From contig NZ_RJUO01000002.1 of the NCBI RefSeq assembly GCF_003752365.1, positions 496,001 through 560,000 on the forward strand: a DNA stretch of 64,000 bases, written 5' to 3'. The translations under genes were made by a program, and so were the position numbers. Below the pieces are notes generated by a model that saw nothing but the letters and a program-made list of their open reading frames with translations, had not been told where the DNA came from and did no database searches. Source of the DNA: Frondihabitans sp. PhB188. GTDB taxonomy: Bacteria; Actinomycetota; Actinomycetes; Actinomycetales; Microbacteriaceae. Of this stretch, positions 24,189 through 32,290 are shown piece by piece (the stretch's first letter is position 1; the number at the start of each line of letters is the position of its first letter).

Positions 24189-25864
24189 GACGTGCCTTCC
24201 TGTTGCTGCTGCTGTTCCTGGGTGACGTTGTGGGGTCCGGGAACCTGCGCTTGCTGCTGCTGCGACTGCTGGTCGCGCTTGGGGTCGTCTTCGGGCGAGT
24301 GGTCGGGCACGTGGTCGGCCGCGATGATCGGGATCGACGACGTGGGCGTCGCCTGCTCGCCGACCAGCTCGGAGACGCTGTGCCCCGCCACCCAGGTGCC
24401 GGCGTCGACGCCGACCACCCAGGTGTCCTTCGATCCGCCGCCCTGGCTCGAGTTGACGACGAGCTGCCCCTCGGGGAGCGCGACGCGCGTGAGGCCGCCG
24501 GGCAGCACCCAGACGTCGTCGCCGTCGTTGACCGCGAAGGGGCGGAGGTCGGCGTGGCGGGGCCGGAGGCCGTCGTCGACGAGCGTCGGGATCGTCGACA
24601 GCTGGACGACCGGCTGCGCGATCCAGCCCCGCGGGTCGTCGATGAGTCGAGCTCGGAGCTCGTCGAGCTCCGACTTGGACGCGGCCGGTCCGACCACCAG
24701 GCCCTTGCCGCCCGAGCCGTCGACGGGCTTGACGACGAGCTCGTCGAGCCGGTCGAGCACCTCCTCGAGCGCGCCCGGGTCTTCGAGGCGCCAGGTGTCG
24801 ACGTTCGGCAGGATCGCCTCCTCGCCGAGGTAGTAACGGATCAGGTCGGGCAGGTACGTATAGACGAGCTTGTCGTCGGCGACGCCGTTGCCGACCGCGT
24901 TGGCGATGGTGACGGTGCCGAGCCGCGCCGCCATCAGGAGGCCCGGTGAGCCGAGCACCGAGTCGGCGCGGAACTGCAGGGGGTCGAGGAACTCGTCGTC
25001 GACACGGCGGTAGATCACGTCGACGCGCTGCGGGCCGGCGGTGGTGCGCATCCAGACGCGGCCGCCCGAGCAGTAGAGGTCGCGGCCCTCGACGAGCTCG
25101 ACGCCCATCAGGCGGGCCAGCAGCGTGTGCTCGTAGTACGCCGAGTTGAAGACGCCGGGCGTGAGCACGACCACGGTGGGGTCCTCGACGCCGACCGGGG
25201 CGCTCTTGCGCAGCGCGTGGAGCAGCTTGTTCGGGTAGTCGCCGACCGGCCGCACCCGCATGGAGACGAACAGCTCGGGCAGGGTCTGCGCCATGACCCG
25301 GCGGTTCGAGATGACGTAGCTGACCCCCGAGGGCACTCGCACGTTGTCCTCGAGCACGCGCCAGGCGCCTGCCTCGTCGCGGATCAGGTCGATTCCCGAC
25401 ACCTGGATCCGCACGCCGTTGGCGGGGTCGATGCCGGCGGCCTGCCGGTGGAAGTGGCTCGACGACGTGATCAGCGACGCCGGAATGACGCCGTCCGCCA
25501 CAGCGCGCTGCGGGCCGTAGACGTCGGCGAGGAACGCCTCGAGCGCCTTGACCCGCTGCTTGACGCCCTTCTCGACGTCCACCCACTCGGCCTGCTCGAT
25601 GACGCGCGGCACCGCGTCGAGCGGGAACGGCCGCTCCTCGCCGGCGAAGTCGAATGTGACGCCCTGGGCGAGGTACGAGTCGGCGAGGGCGGCCGTGCGG
25701 CCCCGCAGCTCGTCTTGCGTCATGCTCTCGAGCGCGGCATGGATCTCGCGGTACATGGCGCGTGGACCGCCGGCGCGCAGGAACATCTCGTCCCATGCGC
25801 CCGTGGCCGCGCCGCCGGCCCTGCCGTGGCTGACGCCGGCATAGCCGTCGAAGAGGTCTCCCAT
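24182..25864 (-). CDS. Circularly permuted ATP-grasp protein (DUF404/DUF407)
   Basis: This 560-residue ligase-like protein begins with the family region GAWDEMFLRAGGPRAMYREI. It then has FPLDAVPRVIEQAEW, LEDNVRVPSGVSYVISNRR, the ATP-binding segment VVKPVDGSGGKGLVVGP, and the acidic Mg-binding YRRVDDEF. Permuted ATP-grasp enzymes are predicted to form amide bonds using ATP. It heads the alpha-E/transglutaminase operon. The final 60 residues are an odd low-complexity tail, with runs of Gln interrupted by Pro and ending GTSC. It may be flexible or interaction-prone. Confidence 0.92.
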   Translation of the reverse strand: MGDLFDGYAGVSHGRAGGAATGAWDEMFLRAGGPRAMYREIHAALESMTQDELRGRTAALADSYLAQGVTFDFAGEERPFPLDAVPRVIEQAEWVDVEKGVKQRVKALEAFLADVYGPQRAVADGVIPASLITSSSHFHRQAAGIDPANGVRIQVSGIDLIRDEAGAWRVLEDNVRVPSGVSYVISNRRVMAQTLPELFVSMRVRPVGDYPNKLLHALRKSAPVGVEDPTVVVLTPGVFNSAYYEHTLLARLMGVELVEGRDLYCSGGRVWMRTTAGPQRVDVIYRRVDDEFLDPLQFRADSVLGSPGLLMAARLGTVTIANAVGNGVADDKLVYTYLPDLIRYYLGEEAILPNVDTWRLEDPGALEEVLDRLDELVVKPVDGSGGKGLVVGPAASKSELDELRARLIDDPRGWIAQPVVQLSTIPTLVDDGLRPRHADLRPFAVNDGDDVWVLPGGLTRVALPEGQLVVNSSQGGGSKDTWVVGVDAGTWVAGHSVSELVGEQATPTSSIPIIAADHVPDHSPEDDPKRDQQSQQQQAQVPGPHNVTQEQQQQQEGTSC

Positions 25865-25950
25865 GTGACGAACCTAGGCCGACGGTGTTGCGGGAGTGTT
25901 TCGGGCGCGGGGCGGGGGTGTGACGGCGTCCGGGCCGGCCCGGCGAGCGG

Positions 25951-25990
25951 GCAGGAACTCGCGGCTCGCCGGCGGGCTGCCCGTTCCTGC
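25951..25990. terminator. GCAGGAAC inverted pair upstream of the ATP-grasp operon
   Basis: GCAGGAAC at 25951-25958 faces GTTCCTGC at 25983-25990, with extra G/C pairing between. The 213-base region from 25865 to 26077 holds this repeat and no gene. It follows the stop of the small minus-strand gene (26078) and may end its transcription. Confidence 0.5.
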
Positions 25991-26077
25991 GCCCCCTCCG
26001 TGCGGCCCACGCACTCGCGATCGGCCCGGGTGCCATGCCGCGGACTGATGTGACGGCCGGATCAGGAGGCCCAGCCG

Positions 26078-26431
26078 CTACGCGGGACGCGGCGCCATCT
26101 CGCCGCGGAGCATCTCGAAGGGATCGGCGAGCTCGGGCGCGTCGGCCGGATCGAGCGACATCGCGTGCACTATCAGCGGGGGGAAGTCGGGGATCGCGAA
26201 CTCCCCGTCGCGACTGGCGGACATGTAGCCGTCGATGTCGACGACGTCGAGCGCGGTCCCCGGGCCGAGCAGGAGGGCGTGGGAGGCGATGTCGCCGTTC
26301 TCCTCCAGCACCGGGACCTCCACCACCACGGCCACGCCGCGCCCGGCGACGTGGACCGCGTAGTCGAGCAGAGCGTCGGCCACGACGGCCGCGGTGACGA
26401 GCGAGCGGCCGCCGTAGGTGATTCGCTTCAT
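26078..26431 (-). CDS. Small conserved-looking protein of unknown function
   Basis: This 117-residue soluble protein begins MKRITYGGRSLVTAAVVADALLDYAV. A beta-rich centre (VAVVVEVPVLEENGDI, HALLLGPGTALDVVDI) and an acidic tail follow. Codon use is typical of the neighbours and the ATG lies in a normal context. I do not recognise the family. It stands alone between the ATP-grasp operon and an SDR gene on the same strand. Confidence 0.65.
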   Translation of the reverse strand: MKRITYGGRSLVTAAVVADALLDYAVHVAGRGVAVVVEVPVLEENGDIASHALLLGPGTALDVVDIDGYMSASRDGEFAIPDFPPLIVHAMSLDPADAPELADPFEMLRGEMAPRPA

Positions 26432-26491
26432 CGTTCAGTTCTACGCGTTCGGGGCTGGCGCACAAGGGGTTGCGCGTACCCCTCGACCCGT

Positions 26492-27436
26492 CTACCGCGT
26501 GAGGTCGAGCGACACCGCCCAGAGGCGCTCGGCGGACGACGGGTCGACCGCGTACGCGGCGACGCCCGAGCGCGGGCCGTCGGGGTCGTGGGGCAGGGCC
26601 TCGTTGGCGTCTTCGAAGTAGCGGCCCGAGATGCCGTCCACCAGGGGCGATGCCGCGACGAGCACCGACGTCGACGCGCCCTGCTCCGTGGTCTTGAAGG
26701 CGGGATTCGGGGTGCCGTCTTCGGAGACCCAGCCGGCCTTCCTGGCGAAGTCGGGGTCGAGGTGCCGCTGCAGGTTCGTCATGATGCCGCCGGGGTGGAC
26801 GGCGTTCGCGGTGATCCCGTCGTCGGCCCACTTCTGTGAGACGCCGACGGCGAAGAGCACGTTCGCGGTCTTCGACTGGCCGTAGCCGAGCCAGGGGTCG
26901 TACTCGCGGCGCTCGAAGGCGAGGTCGTCGAAGACCACGTCGGAGGCCAGATGCCCGGTGGAGCTGAGCGACACGATGCGGGCCCCGTCGCGGGCCGAGG
27001 CCAGCGCGTCGTGCAGGGCGACGGCGAGGGCGAAGTGGCCGAGGTGGTTGTTCGCGAACTGCAGCTCGTTTCCGTCGGGAGTGCGCTCGAACGGCGTCGC
27101 CATGATGCCGGCGTTGTTGACGAGGATGTCGAGCGGGCCGTCCCAGGCGTCGGCGAACGCGGCGAGCGTCTCGCGCTTCTGCAGGTCGAGGTAGCGGCTC
27201 GCGACCGTCGTGGACCCCGTGGTCGACGCGATGTCGGCCGCCGCCTCGGCCCCGGCGACCTCGTTGCGGACGGCCAGCGTGACGTCGGCTCCGGCGCCGG
27301 CGAACGCCCGCGCGGTCTCGATGCCGATGCCCGAGGCGCCGCCGGTGACGACCGCGCGCTTCCCGGTGAGGTCGATCCCCTCGAGCACTTCGGCGGCGGT
27401 GGACTTGGCCCCGAAGGGCGTCGTGAGGCGTGTCAT
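26492..27436 (-). CDS. SDR-family oxidoreductase (retinol-dehydrogenase-like)
   Basis: This 314-residue extended short-chain dehydrogenase has TGGASGIG (residues 32-39), AVRNE after beta-2 (Arg, suggesting NADP), NNAGIM, SLSSTGH with catalytic Ser, and YGQSKTANVLF with the Tyr/Lys pair. AVHPGGIMTNLQRHL is typical of the WW-oxidoreductase/retinol dehydrogenase-like group. The substrate is unknown. It is a single gene, divergent from a small membrane protein gene. Confidence 0.9.
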   Translation of the reverse strand: MTRLTTPFGAKSTAAEVLEGIDLTGKRAVVTGGASGIGIETARAFAGAGADVTLAVRNEVAGAEAAADIASTTGSTTVASRYLDLQKRETLAAFADAWDGPLDILVNNAGIMATPFERTPDGNELQFANNHLGHFALAVALHDALASARDGARIVSLSSTGHLASDVVFDDLAFERREYDPWLGYGQSKTANVLFAVGVSQKWADDGITANAVHPGGIMTNLQRHLDPDFARKAGWVSEDGTPNPAFKTTEQGASTSVLVAASPLVDGISGRYFEDANEALPHDPDGPRSGVAAYAVDPSSAERLWAVSLDLTR

Positions 27437-27557
27437 GTCTGAAGGCTATGCCTGCCGGTGGAGGTGGAGCGCAGGAACGGGGTGCCCGAGCCCGCGTATC
27501 GCGCGGTAGAACGGTTATCCAGACCACACAGAGGGAATCCGCTTAGGAGGGAACCCG

Positions 27558-27971
27558 TTGACAGACCCCCAGCCGGGCCACGATCGCCCACCGGCAACTC
27601 TTGTCATCGCTGCGGCCCTGCTGGCCGTCGGCGCCGCGATCGGTGTCGTCTCAACAATCACAGCGGCCGCCTCGACGCCCGGGACTCACGTCGGCGCGCT
27701 GGCGGGCGGGTCGATCCTGCCCGCGATCCTGGTCGTCCTGGCCGTGTTCCTCTGGCGCGGCTGGGGGTGGCCGCGCTGGGTCGTGCTCGGTCTCGCGATC
27801 CCGACGGCCGGGAGCGCGGGGGCCTCGGTCGCCACCGATGTACTGCTGGCTCTGCTCGCGATCTCGTTCGTGTTCGGGTTCGTGCCGCCGTCGCGCAGGT
27901 TTCTGCGCGACCGGGCTACCCGACGACGGGCTCGGCGGCCCGGTGCGGCTGCTCTCCCGCCCGGCCGCTGA
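27558..27971 (+). CDS. Small membrane protein, TTG start
   Basis: This 137-residue protein has about four membrane helices (residues 13-35, 47-66, 70-88, 91-107) and a very basic tail (RRFLRDRATRRRARR). The start is TTG at 27558, chosen because AGGAGG at 27545-27550 lies seven bases upstream, an ideal spacing. No family is recognised. It converges with the ferredoxin gene. Confidence 0.75.
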   Translation: MTDPQPGHDRPPATLVIAAALLAVGAAIGVVSTITAAASTPGTHVGALAGGSILPAILVVLAVFLWRGWGWPRWVVLGLAIPTAGSAGASVATDVLLALLAISFVFGFVPPSRRFLRDRATRRRARRPGAAALPPGR

Positions 27972-28020
27972 CGACCCTCGGGTATCGCTGCGAGACTGCG
28001 GGAACGAGCACGTAAGCCGC

Positions 28021-28320
28021 TCACCCCAGCCGAAGCGCCGCGCGCGGGCACAGCGCGACCGCCTGGCGGGCTGCCCGGGCGAGCTCGGCGGGCACGGCGA
28101 CGTCCGACCCCGGCCCGGTGCGCGCGAGCGGGTAGCCCCACTCGTCGCGGTCGAGCAGCTCCGGCAGGAGCTCGGTGCAGAGCCCGCGGCCGTCGCAGCG
28201 CGTCCAGTCGATGTGGAGCGTGCCGGCGCCCGCCGCGCGGGGCGCGGCGTCGACACCGGCCGCACGCGCGCCGCGCGCACCGACGGCCCGCCGCCCGAAC
28301 GGCACGTCGACGCGGGTCAC
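28021..28320 (-). CDS. Single-cluster ferredoxin
   Basis: This 99-residue protein has an Ala/Arg-rich N-terminal extension of about 30 residues and a ferredoxin core: LHIDWTRCDGRGLC, DEWGYPL, and ALCPRAALRL. Only three cluster cysteines (C-x5-C and C-P) are visible, as in the 3Fe-4S ferredoxins that serve actinobacterial P450s. The GTG at 28320 overlaps the NuoF-like stop (GTGA), so it is translated with it. It probably carries electrons to or from the NuoF-like flavoprotein. No P450 is nearby. Confidence 0.87.
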   Translation of the reverse strand: MTRVDVPFGRRAVGARGARAAGVDAAPRAAGAGTLHIDWTRCDGRGLCTELLPELLDRDEWGYPLARTGPGSDVAVPAELARAARQAVALCPRAALRLG

Positions 28321-29549
28321 GACGTCACCACGCAGCGTCCGGCGAGGTGCTCGCGCACGTCGTCGGCGAAGACGGTGAGCGCGCTCAGGACCATGCGCGA
28401 CGTTCCGTCGGGGTGGTGGCACGAGCCGCGCCCGGCGACCAGCCGCGCCAGCCGGTCGACCTCGCCGGGGAGCCACTCGGCCCGGTCGCGGGCAGCGAGG
28501 CGCCGCAGCACGTCGGCGAGCCGCGGCAGGCCGTTGGCGCACGGGCCGCACTGGCGGGCGGACTGGCCGGCCAGGTACGCCGCGATCTCTGCGGCGGCGT
28601 CGAGGCCGCATCGGTGCGTGCCGAGGGCCATGAGGATTCCGGCGCCGGGGGTTGCGCCGAAGGGCGCGAGTTCCTGCATCGACAACCGGGTGGAGAGCGC
28701 CGACGCCGGGACCCAGGCGCCGTGGTAGCCGCCGACCAGCACGGCTCGGAGGCCGTCGACGGAGGCTCCCGCGGCGCCCAGCGCGTCGGCGAGCGGCACG
28801 CCGCCGGGCACCTCGAAGACGGCCGGCACCGGGAGGTCGCCGCTGAGCGAGACGAGGCGCGTGCCGGGGTCGTCGGGGGTTCCCGCCTGGCGAAACCAGG
28901 TGGCCCCGAACCGGGCGAGCAGCGCCACGTGGGCGAGGGTCTCGACGTTCTGCACGAGGGTCGGGGCTCCGCGCAGGCCCGCATCGGTCAGCCGGGCGGG
29001 GTGGTCGCGCGGGATCGCGGGCCCGCCGCCGACCGCGCTGACCACGGCCGACGCCTCGCCTGATAGGAACGTGTCACGGGCGGCGACCAGACGCACACGG
29101 CCCGCGTCGGGACGCTCGGCGATGGCCCGCGCCACCGGCTCGAACGACGAGGCCGGTGCGTAGAGCACGACGTCGCCGGCGCGGATCGTGGCCGCTGCCA
29201 GGAGGAGCCCGTCGAGCACGAGATGCGGGGCGCTGCGCAGGAGAGTGGCGTCCTTCCTGCTGAGCGGCTCGCCCTCGGCGCCGTTCGCGATGACGACCGC
29301 GGGTCCGCGCTTGGAGGGCACCGACTCGGCCGCGGCGATGAGCTTGCGCCAGGTCGGGAACGCGGCGCCGCCCCGCCCCGTCAGGCCGGAGTCATCGAGC
29401 TCGGCGATCAGATGGCCCTCGTCGAAGGCGGCGGGCATCGGGCCGAACGCGGCGAGGTGCGACGCGAGGTCGGGTGCCGGTGCCGCGAACAGGCGTCGTA
29501 CCCCGGTGGGGCCGGCGACGCTGGTGCGGATGGGCTGGGTCATGGTCAT
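28317..29549 (-). CDS. NuoF-like NADH dehydrogenase subunit (stand-alone)
   Basis: This 410-residue homologue of complex I subunit F has GRGGAAFPTWRK (residues about 58-69) and ANGAEGEPLSRKD for FMN and NADH. An SLBB region and an iron-sulfur domain with ARQCGPCANGL and GSCHHPDG follow. No other complex I genes are present. It lies in a coupled operon with a ferric-reductase-like membrane protein upstream (ATGA overlap 29546-29549) and a ferredoxin downstream. It probably takes electrons from NADH, or gives them back, for this small redox chain. The fit to complex I itself is excluded by context. Confidence 0.9.
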   Translation of the reverse strand: MTMTQPIRTSVAGPTGVRRLFAAPAPDLASHLAAFGPMPAAFDEGHLIAELDDSGLTGRGGAAFPTWRKLIAAAESVPSKRGPAVVIANGAEGEPLSRKDATLLRSAPHLVLDGLLLAAATIRAGDVVLYAPASSFEPVARAIAERPDAGRVRLVAARDTFLSGEASAVVSAVGGGPAIPRDHPARLTDAGLRGAPTLVQNVETLAHVALLARFGATWFRQAGTPDDPGTRLVSLSGDLPVPAVFEVPGGVPLADALGAAGASVDGLRAVLVGGYHGAWVPASALSTRLSMQELAPFGATPGAGILMALGTHRCGLDAAAEIAAYLAGQSARQCGPCANGLPRLADVLRRLAARDRAEWLPGEVDRLARLVAGRGSCHHPDGTSRMVLSALTVFADDVREHLAGRCVVTS

Positions 29550-30103
29550 GAGATCTCTCCGAGTCGAACTCCGCGGAACTCGACGTAGCGCGACGACAGC
29601 CGCCAGCCGAGGGCGACCAGCACGGCGAGCACCGAGGCCCCGGCGAGCGCGAGGAACCAGCCGTCGGTGCCGTTCGTGCCGTTGCCGACGGCGTGCGCCA
29701 GCGCGATCGGCCAGAGCGCGTAGGCCGACCAGTGCAGGGCCTTGAAGACGCGGGGCCCGAGCCGGTTGCGGAGGAGGCTCGTCACGACGATCACGCCGGC
29801 GAGGTCGAACGCGACCGTGCCGAGGCCCTGCCAGAACGGCCGGTACTCGCCGAAGAACGGCACCACCAGGTCGAGCAGGTTCAGCTGCGCGTACGGGTCG
29901 AAGAACAGCGTGCTCATGTGCACGAGCAAGAAGAGGGTTGCCGCGAGCGACACGTTGCGGTGCACGAGCGTCACCGAGAAGCGCGGGAGTCCGGGCAGCG
30001 GCCGGCCCGACCGGGTGATGATGCCGAGCACGATCGACCCCGTGAACAGCACGAGCGCGGCGATGCCGGTGCCTCGGCCGATGGCCCAGAGGGCGTCGTC
30101 CAC
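29546..30103 (-). CDS. Ferric-reductase-like b-type cytochrome membrane protein
   Basis: This 185-residue protein has about five membrane helices. Histidines 48, 62, 124 and 137 (VHRN, LVHM, LHWS, LAHA) give the paired spacing that binds two haems across the membrane in the ferric reductase-like transmembrane family. It carries electrons across the membrane. There is no cytoplasmic flavin domain on the same chain; the coupled NuoF-like protein may take that role. One base separates it from the ApbE gene and it overlaps the NuoF-like start. Confidence 0.87.
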   Translation of the reverse strand: MDDALWAIGRGTGIAALVLFTGSIVLGIITRSGRPLPGLPRFSVTLVHRNVSLAATLFLLVHMSTLFFDPYAQLNLLDLVVPFFGEYRPFWQGLGTVAFDLAGVIVVTSLLRNRLGPRVFKALHWSAYALWPIALAHAVGNGTNGTDGWFLALAGASVLAVLVALGWRLSSRYVEFRGVRLGEIS

Positions 30104-30104
30104 G

Positions 30105-31091
30105 TCAGCTCGCCCAGCGGTCGGCGTGGCGGTGCGGAGCGGTCTCGTCGTCGGGCCAGCCGTTCAGGTGCACGACGTCGCCGTGCGTGTCGACGAGGCG
30201 GGCCGGCATGCCGCGGCGGTTCAGCCAGTCGATCGCGCGGCGCCCCTTGACGATCGCGGCCGTCGAGAGGGTGTTCGCGTGGAAGCAGTCGGGCGCCGCG
30301 ACCGTGACGCTCCGCCAGACCGGGGGCACCGGCAGGCCGAGCCGCGGGTCGAGGATGTGGTGCACCTGGCGGCCGTCATGCACCCACCGGCGCTTCTGCG
30401 TGCTGGAGGTGGCGACCGCGAAGCCGTCGGAGACGGTGATGCGCGACACCGGGTCGTCCGCGAGATCCTGCACCGTCACCTGCCAGCCGTCGCCCAGCGC
30501 CCGCCCGGCCGTGGCGATGTCGCCGCCGAGGCTGACGAGCACGCCGCACTGCAGCTCGGAGGCGATCGCCGTCGCGCAGAGGTCGGCGGCGACGGCCTTC
30601 GCCGTGGCGCCGAGGTCGAGCCGGAGGGGCGCAGGAACTGTCAGAACCCGCCCGTCCAGCCGCACGCGCGACCAGCCGGGCTCGCGCGGCACCGCCACCG
30701 AGATCGAGAACGACGCCTCGTCGCCGTGCTGGGCGCGGGGCAGCATCCTGACGTCACGGTCGTAGCCGAGGCCGTCGAGCACCCCGCCGAGCGTGGGGTC
30801 GACGTCGCCGTCGGTGACGCGGGCGGCGAGCAGCGCCTGGTGCACGAGCGCCGCCAGCATGTCGCTGACCTCGACGCCCTCCCCGGCGCGGTCCTGGATC
30901 CGCCGGACCTCCGAGTCGGCGCGGAACCGGCTCGCCGCCATCTCGACGTCGGCCAGGATCCGGTCGGCGATCTGCCGGGCGCGGGTCAGCGCCACGGCGT
31001 CCGTGACGACGATGCGCGCCGTCGTGCTCCACAGCGGCCACTCGGTCGCGGCCGTGAGGGTCGTGGCCGCCTGCGGGGAGTACTGGGTCAT
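30105..31091 (-). CDS. apbE: FAD:protein FMN transferase (ApbE)
   Basis: This 328-residue ApbE-family protein has RLDLGATAKAVAADL (family DLGGxAKG region), VSLGGDIATAG and VHHILDPRLGLPV. ApbE moves FMN from FAD onto a Thr or Ser of target proteins outside the membrane. No obvious lipobox is present at the N-terminus, so localisation is uncertain. ATG at 31091 follows AGGA; ATG at 31118 would add nine residues. It is first in the operon with the b-type membrane protein, NuoF-like protein and ferredoxin. No FMN-bind acceptor domain is encoded in the window, so its substrate lies elsewhere. Confidence 0.9.
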   Translation of the reverse strand: MTQYSPQAATTLTAATEWPLWSTTARIVVTDAVALTRARQIADRILADVEMAASRFRADSEVRRIQDRAGEGVEVSDMLAALVHQALLAARVTDGDVDPTLGGVLDGLGYDRDVRMLPRAQHGDEASFSISVAVPREPGWSRVRLDGRVLTVPAPLRLDLGATAKAVAADLCATAIASELQCGVLVSLGGDIATAGRALGDGWQVTVQDLADDPVSRITVSDGFAVATSSTQKRRWVHDGRQVHHILDPRLGLPVPPVWRSVTVAAPDCFHANTLSTAAIVKGRRAIDWLNRRGMPARLVDTHGDVVHLNGWPDDETAPHRHADRWAS

Positions 31092-31240
31092 GGCTGGTCC
31101 TTCCGTCGGGACCTCCACTGTCGCGGCCGCACCTTTCGGCCTGCCCTGTCGTCGCCCTGCGGTTCTTATGAGGACCCGGAATGCGCCCTGGGCGCCAGTG
31201 GCCTACTGTTGCACGCACCATCACGAACAAGGGGGATCAC

Positions 31241-31696
31241 ATGAGCGACGCACGGACACCGGACGACGACGGCAAGCCGGCCTACCAGAGCGGGCCTCCG
31301 GCAGGCGGAGGACAGCCGCCGGCATACGGACAGGGCTCCGGCCAGCCGCAGGGCTACGGGTCTCCGCAGCCGTACGACGGGCAGCAGGGCTACAACCCGG
31401 GTGCCGTGCGCCAGGGCACCTCCCCGATGGCCATCGTGGGGTTCATCCTCGCCTTCCTCGGCGTGCTCAGCGTCGTCGGGCTCATCCTGTCGATCATCGC
31501 GTTCCGCACCGCGCCCCGCGACGGCCGGCCGCGTGGCCTCGCCACGGCCGGCATCATCATCGCGAGCGTCGTGCTCGCGCTCACGATCATCGGCGGGATC
31601 ATCGGCGGCATCGCGATCGCGGGCGTCGCCGCCAAGTGCGCCGACCTCGGTCCGGGCACGCACCAGGTCAACGGCGTGACCTACACCTGCTCGTAG
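31241..31696 (+). CDS. DUF4190 membrane protein
   Basis: This 151-residue protein has a Gly/Pro/Gln/Tyr-rich disordered N-terminal half (YGQGSGQPQGYGSPQPY) and then the DUF4190 core with two membrane helices (SPMAIVGFILAFLGVLSVVGLILSIIAF and GLATAGIIIASVVLALTII). It ends in a short tail with two Cys. ATG at 31241 follows AGGGGG. Such proteins are common small actinobacterial membrane proteins without known role. It is divergent from apbE. Confidence 0.85.
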   Translation: MSDARTPDDDGKPAYQSGPPAGGGQPPAYGQGSGQPQGYGSPQPYDGQQGYNPGAVRQGTSPMAIVGFILAFLGVLSVVGLILSIIAFRTAPRDGRPRGLATAGIIIASVVLALTIIGGIIGGIAIAGVAAKCADLGPGTHQVNGVTYTCS

Positions 31697-31712
31697 CCAG
31701 CCTCCTGCAGGT

Positions 31713-31774
31713 GGCGAGACTCCAGATTTGGCCCTTGATCGGCTCCGCCGAGGGGCCACCGCTGGAGTCTCGCC
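31713..31774. terminator. GAGACTCCAG hairpin between convergent genes
   Basis: GGCGAGACTCCAG (31713-31725) pairs perfectly with CTGGAGTCTCGCC (31762-31774). Partial pairing of GGCCC/GGGGCC continues inside. It lies between the DUF4190 gene (ending 31696) and a minus-strand gene (ending 31796), so it is a two-way terminator of the same family as 22305-22372. Confidence 0.7.
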
Positions 31775-31795
31775 GTGCCCGCGGACGGCCTTGGG

Positions 31796-32137
31796 CTAGG
31801 AGCCGGACGACGTCGCGTCGGAGGAGCCCGACGACGTGCCGCTGCTGATGCCGGACGACGAGCTCTCGGACGACGAGGTGTCCGACGGCTCGGTGGAGGC
31901 TGACGATGACGCGGAGGCGGAGGCGGAGGCGGACGACGAGCTCGACGGCTCGGCGGAGGCCGAGTCGGTCGCCGTCGACGAGGTCGACGCGCCCGGCGTG
32001 GTGGCGGCATCGGCCGACGCGTCGGCGCTCTGGTTGAAGACGGCGATACCGCTGACGGCAGCGATGACGACGCCCACGGCCCCGACGACGGCGGTCACGG
32101 CGCGGGCGTTGCGGATCCCTCTGGCGCGGATGTTCAT
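31796..32137 (-). CDS. Membrane-anchored Ser/Ala-rich low-complexity protein
   Basis: This 113-residue protein has one hydrophobic segment (AVTAVVGAVGVVIAAVSGIAVF, about residues 12-33). The tail is made almost only of Ser, Ala, Thr, Asp and Glu. It looks like a small membrane-anchored or secreted spacer. ATG at 32137 (MNIRARG) was preferred over 32173 because it gives a normal basic start to the anchor. No function can be assigned. Confidence 0.6.
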   Translation of the reverse strand: MNIRARGIRNARAVTAVVGAVGVVIAAVSGIAVFNQSADASADAATTPGASTSSTATDSASAEPSSSSSASASASASSSASTEPSDTSSSESSSSGISSGTSSGSSDATSSGS

Positions 32138-32241
32138 GCGGCCCTCTCGGTTCGTGGCTTCCTGACGTGTCAACCATCGGGGCCGCGGCTTTCGACGGGC
32201 TGGACGCCGGCGATGCGATTGCCCTGCGCCCGCACAGACGA

Positions 32242-32269
32242 CCGGGCCCCCGCAAGAGCGGAGACCCGG
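32242..32269 (-). terminator. GC-rich hairpin after the PAP2 phosphatase
   Basis: CCGGGCCCCCGC and GCGGAGACCCGG pair with a small bulge around the loop AAGA. It lies about 22 bases beyond the phosphatase stop codon. It has no U-tract. Confidence 0.6.
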
Positions 32270-32290
32270 CCGACCGTACTGACCTGTGCC

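Noticed and set aside
23259-27527. A continuous minus-strand open frame of over 1,400 codons joining the SDR, ATP-grasp and alpha-E genes
   Set aside because: Only its last part (the alpha-E protein) has coding character. The rest is out of frame with three clear genes.
28317-29549. Subunit of respiratory complex I
   Set aside because: No other nuo genes are adjacent and the coupled partners are ApbE, a ferric-reductase-like protein and a ferredoxin.
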